From Methanobacteriota archaeon (GTDB lineage Archaea; Thermoplasmatota; Poseidoniia; Poseidoniales; Thalassarchaeaceae): 10,445 nt of DNA. This document shows positions 7,252 through 10,445 of this stretch, piece by piece; position 1 is the stretch's first letter, and each line of letters opens with the position of its first letter. The stretch spans positions 1-10,445 of the forward strand of contig PBPH01000026.1 of the NCBI GenBank assembly GCA_002725475.1. The letters are read 5' to 3'. The notes beneath the pieces are model-generated. The model was not told the origin of the DNA, did no database searches, and saw nothing but the letters and a program-made list of their open reading frames with translations. A program made the position numbers and the translations under genes.

Positions 7252-7839
7252 ATGTCTTCGCTTCAATCGACCGATGAGCGGCTCAATCGATTACGCGAGA
7301 GTGTTGTTCAGGCACCAATTATTTGGAAAGGAGAGTATGCCTACTTCATACACCCACTTTCTGATGGAGTTCCTAGACAATCTGGAGAAATGCTAGGAGA
7401 AGCACGTGATATTGTCATGGAAATGGTTGATTGGGAAGATATAGACTTAATTCTAGGAATTGAAGCTATGGGGATTCCGCTTGCTGCTTGTATTTCTATT
7501 GCTACTGGAATCCCACTAGTCATCGGAAGGAAAAGGCCTTACGAATTACCTGGTGAAGTTACTGTAGATCAATCTACAGGATATTCAAAAGGAGCGATAT
7601 TCATCAACGACGTGAAACCAAATGAACGCGTATTTGTTGTGGATGATGTAATTAGTACTGGAGGGACGCTACGCGCAGTACTTACCGCAGTAGAAAAAGC
7701 AGGAGCGATAATTCAAGATGTTATTGCTGTCTTTGAAAAGAACAATATTGTTAGTGAATTAGTTGCCGACACAGGTTGGCCTATTCGATCACTTGTTAGG
7801 GTAAGTATGGATGGAGATCAGGTTGTCCTTCTAGATTGA
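7252..7839 (+). CDS. hpt: Hypoxanthine/guanine phosphoribosyltransferase, archaeal type
   Basis: The enzyme transfers the phosphoribosyl group of PRPP to hypoxanthine or guanine, making IMP or GMP in purine salvage in the cytoplasm. The 195-residue protein has the PRPP-binding loop VFVVDDVISTGGT at 127-139, preceded by GIEAMGIPLA (69-78), RKRPYELPGEV (93-103) and STGYSKG (108-114). The N-terminal stretch with KGEYAYFIHPLSDGVP (26-41) matches what I recall of the archaeal Hpt family, which is built on the adenine phosphoribosyltransferase fold rather than that of bacterial Hpt. Adenine as substrate cannot be fully ruled out from sequence. The gene starts nine bases after the L10e stop and ends nine bases before dph2, so the three genes are almost certainly one transcript. 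The N-terminus is complete. Confidence 0.93.
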   Translation: MSSLQSTDERLNRLRESVVQAPIIWKGEYAYFIHPLSDGVPRQSGEMLGEARDIVMEMVDWEDIDLILGIEAMGIPLAACISIATGIPLVIGRKRPYELPGEVTVDQSTGYSKGAIFINDVKPNERVFVVDDVISTGGTLRAVLTAVEKAGAIIQDVIAVFEKNNIVSELVADTGWPIRSLVRVSMDGDQVVLLD

Positions 7840-7841
7840 GG
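7838..7841 (+). promoter_or_regulatory. Shine-Dalgarno site of dph2, fused to the hpt stop
   Basis: GAGG again uses the last two bases of the TGA stop of the upstream gene and lies seven bases before the ATG at 7849. The geometry is the same as at the L10e-hpt junction. Confidence 0.7.
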
Positions 7842-7848
7842 CGATTAA

Positions 7849-8958
7849 ATGGATCTAAAAAGACACGATTTTCAACTCGATGATTTGCTTGAGAAAATAC
7901 AAGCAGGAAACCATCGTTTAGTTGCATTGCAACTACCAGAAGGATTGAAAATTCAAGCCCTAGAGATGATTGATACTTTGGAATCTCAAAGTGATGCTAG
8001 AGTAATTGTCGCTGCTGACCCTTGTTATGGTGCTTGTGATTTGGTACACAACAAAATGCAGATGATGGGTGTGGATCTTGTTGCGCATATGGGACACAGC
8101 CAAATGAACATTGATTCTGGAATGGAAACTGAATTCATCAATGTCACATATGATGGAGAACCTGATTTGAATCCTGTAATCCCATTTCTCGAAGAGCACA
8201 GAACTTTTGCAAGTCAAAGGTTGGCAGAATCAAAAGGCCCGAATGAAATCGGAGAGGGTGATGCGAAAGAAAGATTTCTAGACGCAGTAGGTAGAATTGC
8301 ACCTTTGACAGATACAAAACTAGGATTGGTTGGCTCAATACAGCACTTACACCTGCTTCCAACTTACAAAAAGAAATTAGAAAATGAAGGTTACGATGTA
8401 GTCATCCCTACTGGTGGAAAGCGGTTGACCTTCCCTGGGCAGGTCCTTGGGTGTAATTACTCTGGAGATGACCCTTCCATTGGCCACTACTTTTTCTTAG
8501 GCTCTGGGGATTTCCATCCTCACGGATTAGTTCTTCATACTGGAAAGCCGTTGGCAATGCTCGACCCATATACAGGGGATGCTAGTGAAATGTCACTAGA
8601 AAAAATTGAAAGAATTTTGAGGCAGAGATTTGGCCTAATTATGTCTTCAGATCAGGCCAGTTCATTTGGTATATTAATTGGCGAGAAGCCAGGTCAAATG
8701 AGGCGAGGTGTCGCTTTAAGGTTAAAGAAATTACTAGAGAAGCACGGCAAAAAAGGATACCTACTAGCCCTAGAACATATTGGGCCAGAATTGATTGATT
8801 TTTATCCAGTTGATGCGTTTGTCAACACTGCATGCCCGAGAATTGCAATTGATGATTCGGTTAGATATGCAAAGCCACTTTTGACTCCTTTTGAACTAGA
8901 AGTAGTTCTTGGTGTAAGAAACTGGGAAGAAGGATACCAGTTCGATGAAATACACTGA
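7849..8958 (+). CDS. dph2: Diphthamide synthase Dph2 (3-amino-3-carboxypropyl transferase)
   Basis: Dph2 makes the first step of diphthamide synthesis: it cleaves S-adenosylmethionine with an iron-sulfur cluster and attaches the 3-amino-3-carboxypropyl group to a histidine of elongation factor 2. Archaeal Dph2 works as a homodimer. This 369-residue protein shows the three cluster-binding cysteines, one in each repeat domain: Cys59 in ADPCYGACD, Cys202 in GQVLGCNYS and Cys329 in NTACPRIAIDD. An extra Cys63 lies close to the first. The conserved LQLPEGLK is at 28-35. Residues about 115-150 form a charged, variable stretch. The start has a GAGG site seven bases upstream, and the length is somewhat above the core archaeal protein. 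Its place downstream of L10e and hpt suits a translation-linked operon. The stop lies six bases from the end of the convergent regulator gene. Confidence 0.96.
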   Translation: MDLKRHDFQLDDLLEKIQAGNHRLVALQLPEGLKIQALEMIDTLESQSDARVIVAADPCYGACDLVHNKMQMMGVDLVAHMGHSQMNIDSGMETEFINVTYDGEPDLNPVIPFLEEHRTFASQRLAESKGPNEIGEGDAKERFLDAVGRIAPLTDTKLGLVGSIQHLHLLPTYKKKLENEGYDVVIPTGGKRLTFPGQVLGCNYSGDDPSIGHYFFLGSGDFHPHGLVLHTGKPLAMLDPYTGDASEMSLEKIERILRQRFGLIMSSDQASSFGILIGEKPGQMRRGVALRLKKLLEKHGKKGYLLALEHIGPELIDFYPVDAFVNTACPRIAIDDSVRYAKPLLTPFELEVVLGVRNWEEGYQFDEIH

Positions 8959-8962
8959 AAAA
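8958..8962 (-). terminator. Short T-tract after the regulator gene
   Basis: On the minus strand TTTTT follows the TAA stop of the winged-helix gene by two bases and overlaps the end of dph2. Archaeal transcription often ends at T-rich tracts. Five Ts is short, so this is a weak call. Confidence 0.25.
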
Positions 8963-8964
8963 GA

Positions 8965-9381
8965 TTACAAATCATCTGACATGGCTGCAGCTAAATCGTT
9001 TGATACTGCGTCTAGTCTAGCTAAATCACTAGCCAATTGATTGATGTGTTCTTCTGCCTCTAAAATAAATGGTTGAATAATTTCTGCAAACTCCCCGTTC
9101 AAACTATATCGGTGAATTGGCCTACCTCGACCACCGCTCTTTTGTGGTTCATAACTCACCATTTCAGTAGATAGAAGGTATTGCATTGCCATGCTGATTT
9201 CTGGCTGACGAAGTTTACAAATTCTCTGCAAATTGCTACTACTTCGAAACTCTCCATCGCTTAGAGCAACCAAAACCTTGGAAACATTTGAATCTACACC
9301 AATGCTAACTAGCATCTCAACCATTTCATTTGTTGGTGATTCTTTATTCGAGCGCAAGGTGTTCGAGACTACCTGCGCCAT
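8965..9381 (-). CDS. Winged-helix transcriptional regulator (ArsR/TrmB-like)
   Basis: This 138-residue protein looks like a small archaeal DNA-binding regulator. Residues about 31-77 form a helix-turn-helix (VSKVLVALSDGEFRSSSNLQ, then RQPEISMAMQYLLSTEMV as the likely recognition helix). The wing follows as EPQKSGGRGRPIHRYSL (78-94), where the GRGRP-x-x-x-Y pattern is common in winged-helix proteins. The last 33 residues are a long amphipathic helix (about 106-137), probably for dimerisation. There is no ligand-binding domain and only one cysteine, so a metal sensor of the classic ArsR kind is unlikely. The ATG at 9381 has no Shine-Dalgarno site; a TATA box (9403-9410) is centred about 25 bases upstream, so the mRNA should be leaderless. 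A 22-base dyad (9423-9444) just beyond that may be its own operator. The family cannot be fixed more precisely by eye, and its targets are unknown. Confidence 0.85.
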   Translation of the reverse strand: MAQVVSNTLRSNKESPTNEMVEMLVSIGVDSNVSKVLVALSDGEFRSSSNLQRICKLRQPEISMAMQYLLSTEMVSYEPQKSGGRGRPIHRYSLNGEFAEIIQPFILEAEEHINQLASDLARLDAVSNDLAAAMSDDL

Positions 9382-9402
9382 ACATCTGGCCTACTTCACG
9401 CG

Positions 9403-9410
9403 GATATAAC
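9403..9410 (-). promoter_or_regulatory. TATA box of the winged-helix regulator
   Basis: On the minus strand the sequence is GTTATATC, centred about 25 bases upstream of the ATG at 9381. That spacing puts the transcription start at or within a few bases of the start codon, as in leaderless archaeal genes. A purine-rich ATAGGGG precedes it. Confidence 0.6.
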
Positions 9411-9422
9411 CCCTATGCAGTT

Positions 9423-9444
9423 TTGAAGGTTAAGTTACCTTCAA
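9423..9444. promoter_or_regulatory. 22-base dyad upstream of the regulator promoter
   Basis: Perfect eight-base arms TTGAAGGT and ACCTTCAA flank a six-base centre TAAGTT. The dyad lies 13 bases upstream of the TATA box of the winged-helix gene, a place used for activator or autoregulatory binding in archaea. It also lies just past the T-tract that follows the PIN gene. A bacterial-type hairpin terminator would have the hairpin before the Ts; here the order is reversed, which argues for a binding site. Confidence 0.5.
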
Positions 9445-9449
9445 GACAC

Positions 9450-9456
9450 AAAAAAA
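9450..9456 (-). terminator. T-tract terminator after the aIF2 gamma-PIN operon
   Basis: Seven Ts in a row on the minus strand lie 15-21 bases past the PIN stop codon, inside an AT-rich stretch. This is the usual form of an archaeal terminator, which needs no hairpin. Confidence 0.5.
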
Positions 9457-9470
9457 TCTGATAATACAAA

Positions 9471-9842
9471 TTATAGATTTACAAGTCTAAGATTTTGGCC
9501 ACCCATTACTTCTATGTATCCACAACCCATCTCAATCAATCTCTGTTTAAGCCTCTTATCAACGGTTAGTACCGGCCATTTGTGCTCTGAAGCCACAATT
9601 ACCAGTTGATCATCTGGATGATTTGCCTCTTCTGGGCCGTCAATCATCTCTGAACGAGATTTTAACAAATCAAGTAATAGATTATTTGTTGAATTAGAAT
9701 CTATATTCTCCAACTCTATCAAAACTTTTGTTAGCAACACTGGCTCAAAATCTCCCACAACATCAGACATAGCATGATCAATGTTCAAACCTGCTTCGAT
9801 GATTGCAACCCAACCACAAGTATCTACCAATACTTTAGTCAA
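9471..9842 (-). CDS. PIN-domain ribonuclease, Fcf1/Utp24-like
   Basis: PIN domains are metal-dependent RNases. The 123 residues make one complete domain with the expected acidic residues: Asp7 in KVLVDTCGW, Glu43 in KVLIELENI, Asp77/Asp78 in HPDDQLVI and Asp95 in VLTVDKRL. The start codon is TTG at 9842. It has a strong GAGGTGG site just upstream (9847-9853), no ATG is nearby in frame before residue 25, and starting later would remove the first catalytic Asp. The gene follows aIF2 gamma by nine bases on the same strand. This pairing with aIF2 gamma is, as I recall, common in archaea, where the PIN protein is grouped with the rRNA-processing Fcf1/Utp24 relatives. No antitoxin-like gene is adjacent, so a VapC toxin role is less likely. 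The RNA target is unknown. Confidence 0.88.
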   Translation of the reverse strand: MTKVLVDTCGWVAIIEAGLNIDHAMSDVVGDFEPVLLTKVLIELENIDSNSTNNLLLDLLKSRSEMIDGPEEANHPDDQLVIVASEHKWPVLTVDKRLKQRLIEMGCGYIEVMGGQNLRLVNL

Positions 9843-9846
9843 TATT

Positions 9847-9853
9847 CCACCTC
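9847..9853 (-). promoter_or_regulatory. Shine-Dalgarno site that fixes the TTG start of the PIN gene
   Basis: GAGGTGG begins with the last two bases of the aIF2 gamma TGA stop. Its GAGG core lies exactly seven bases before the TTG at 9842, the same geometry as at the two junctions in the L10e operon. Confidence 0.7.
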
Positions 9854-10445
9854 ACATAATGGTGGCATAACCGATGAGGCGCCATCGGGCACCAATTCTT
9901 CTAGAGAGTGTAATTCTCCCACCTTTAGAAGCACAAATTGGTAATCTCAAAGTTAGGGTTGCATTTGTTCCCTTTACAAACGAAACTACTCCCACCGAGG
10001 TGGCGGTTGCCGCGTTAACCATCAACATCTCATTAGGTTGTAGGGGCCTGACTGGATCAGCAGAACCACCACCACCAGTTACCATCTCTTTTAGTAGAGT
10101 TAATTCAAGTTCAACTTCATCCCAAATTGGAGGTAATTCACCCTCTCTAGCCACTACTTGTCCTGAGAGTTCATCTGCCTTTGTGATGCTAGGATCTAAA
10201 GGAGTTGCCATGCCACACAAACCACCAGCATGCATTGATTCAAGATCGTTACCGCCCCCTTTGAGACTAATTATTTTTGTATTAATTGGTTCCCAAGAAA
10301 CTTTCTTTCCTTGCACTATCTTCCTTCCTGGGGCAACGCATACCTTATCTCCAACATTGAATGAACCGCTTACTATACTACCGCCTATCACGCCTCCTTT
10401 CAACTGAGGGGGCCTTGAACCTGGGCGATTGATATCGAACGAACG
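9852..10445 (-). CDS. eif2g: Translation initiation factor aIF2 subunit gamma (N-terminus cut by window edge)
   Basis: aIF2 gamma is the GTP-binding core of the factor that brings initiator Met-tRNA to the archaeal small ribosomal subunit. The 197 residues in the window are the second and third beta-barrel domains. They open with RSFDINRPGS and LKGGVIGGSIVSG, the conserved start of domain II, which together with GDKVCVAPGRK is diagnostic. The last domain includes LKEMVTGGGG and ends ARWRLIGYATIM, the usual C-terminus. The frame is open to the right edge, and the G domain with its nucleotide-binding motifs (roughly 200 residues) lies beyond it. The first possible internal start (TTG at 10403) is not real, because conserved residues continue upstream. 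The gene is upstream of, and probably co-transcribed with, the PIN nuclease. Confidence 0.96.
   Translation of the reverse strand, partial: RSFDINRPGSRPPQLKGGVIGGSIVSGSFNVGDKVCVAPGRKIVQGKKVSWEPINTKIISLKGGGNDLESMHAGGLCGMATPLDPSITKADELSGQVVAREGELPPIWDEVELELTLLKEMVTGGGGSADPVRPLQPNEMLMVNAATATSVGVVSFVKGTNATLTLRLPICASKGGRITLSRRIGARWRLIGYATIM

Noticed and set aside
9471..9842. PIN gene plus nearby small regulator as a toxin-antitoxin pair
   Set aside because: The two genes are separated by a terminator and a separate promoter, the regulator does not resemble a known antitoxin, and the PIN gene is instead joined to aIF2 gamma.
9874..10407. A 177-codon open frame on the plus strand
   Set aside because: It lies wholly opposite aIF2 gamma, whose translation is clearly conserved; the antisense product has no recognisable domain.

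Overview
The window reads as a stretch of euryarchaeal core genome. Ribosomal protein L10e, diphthamide synthase Dph2, an archaeal-type hypoxanthine/guanine phosphoribosyltransferase and translation factor aIF2 gamma are archaeal or archaeal/eukaryotic families. TATA-like boxes sit at archaeal distances from starts, and several starts have GAGG/GGAG Shine-Dalgarno sites. The moderately AT-rich composition together with a MutS1-MutL pair suggests a marine Group II relative (Candidatus Poseidoniales). That placement is my inference from gene content, not a phylogeny.

Layout. Bases 1-4229 (minus strand) hold a mutS-mutL mismatch-repair operon; mutL runs off the left edge. Bases 4380-5378 (plus) encode a ten-helix EamA/DMT transporter. 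It meets tail-to-tail, with a 14-base overlap, a minus-strand gene (5365-6582) for an unrecognised protein with a membrane helix at each end and a propeller-like middle. A divergent promoter region (6583-6702) leads into a tight plus-strand operon: L10e, hpt and dph2 (6703-8958). Convergent to that is a small winged-helix regulator (8965-9381, minus) with an apparently leaderless promoter and an upstream dyad. Finally, a minus-strand pair carries aIF2 gamma (cut by the right edge) followed by a PIN-domain nuclease (9471-9842). No stretch longer than 300 bases lacks a gene; the longest gene-free gaps are about 150, 120 and 90 bases, and all hold promoter-like elements.

How the genes work together. 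MutS finds mismatches and MutL, which carries the metal-binding endonuclease motif, would nick the strand. L10e, Dph2 (modification of elongation factor 2), aIF2 gamma and the PIN protein all point to translation or RNA processing; hpt recycles purines. All three closely spaced junctions in the translation-related operons have the same geometry: a TGA stop whose last two bases begin a GAGG Shine-Dalgarno site, then exactly seven bases to the next start.

I see no mobile element, CRISPR array, tRNA, rRNA or toxin-antitoxin pair, and no clear candidate for a wholly new system. The most interesting signals are small: palindromes in the mutS and L10e promoter/leader regions, the dyad at the regulator, the stop/Shine-Dalgarno geometry, a clamp-binding-like motif in MutS and the unrecognised propeller-like membrane protein.
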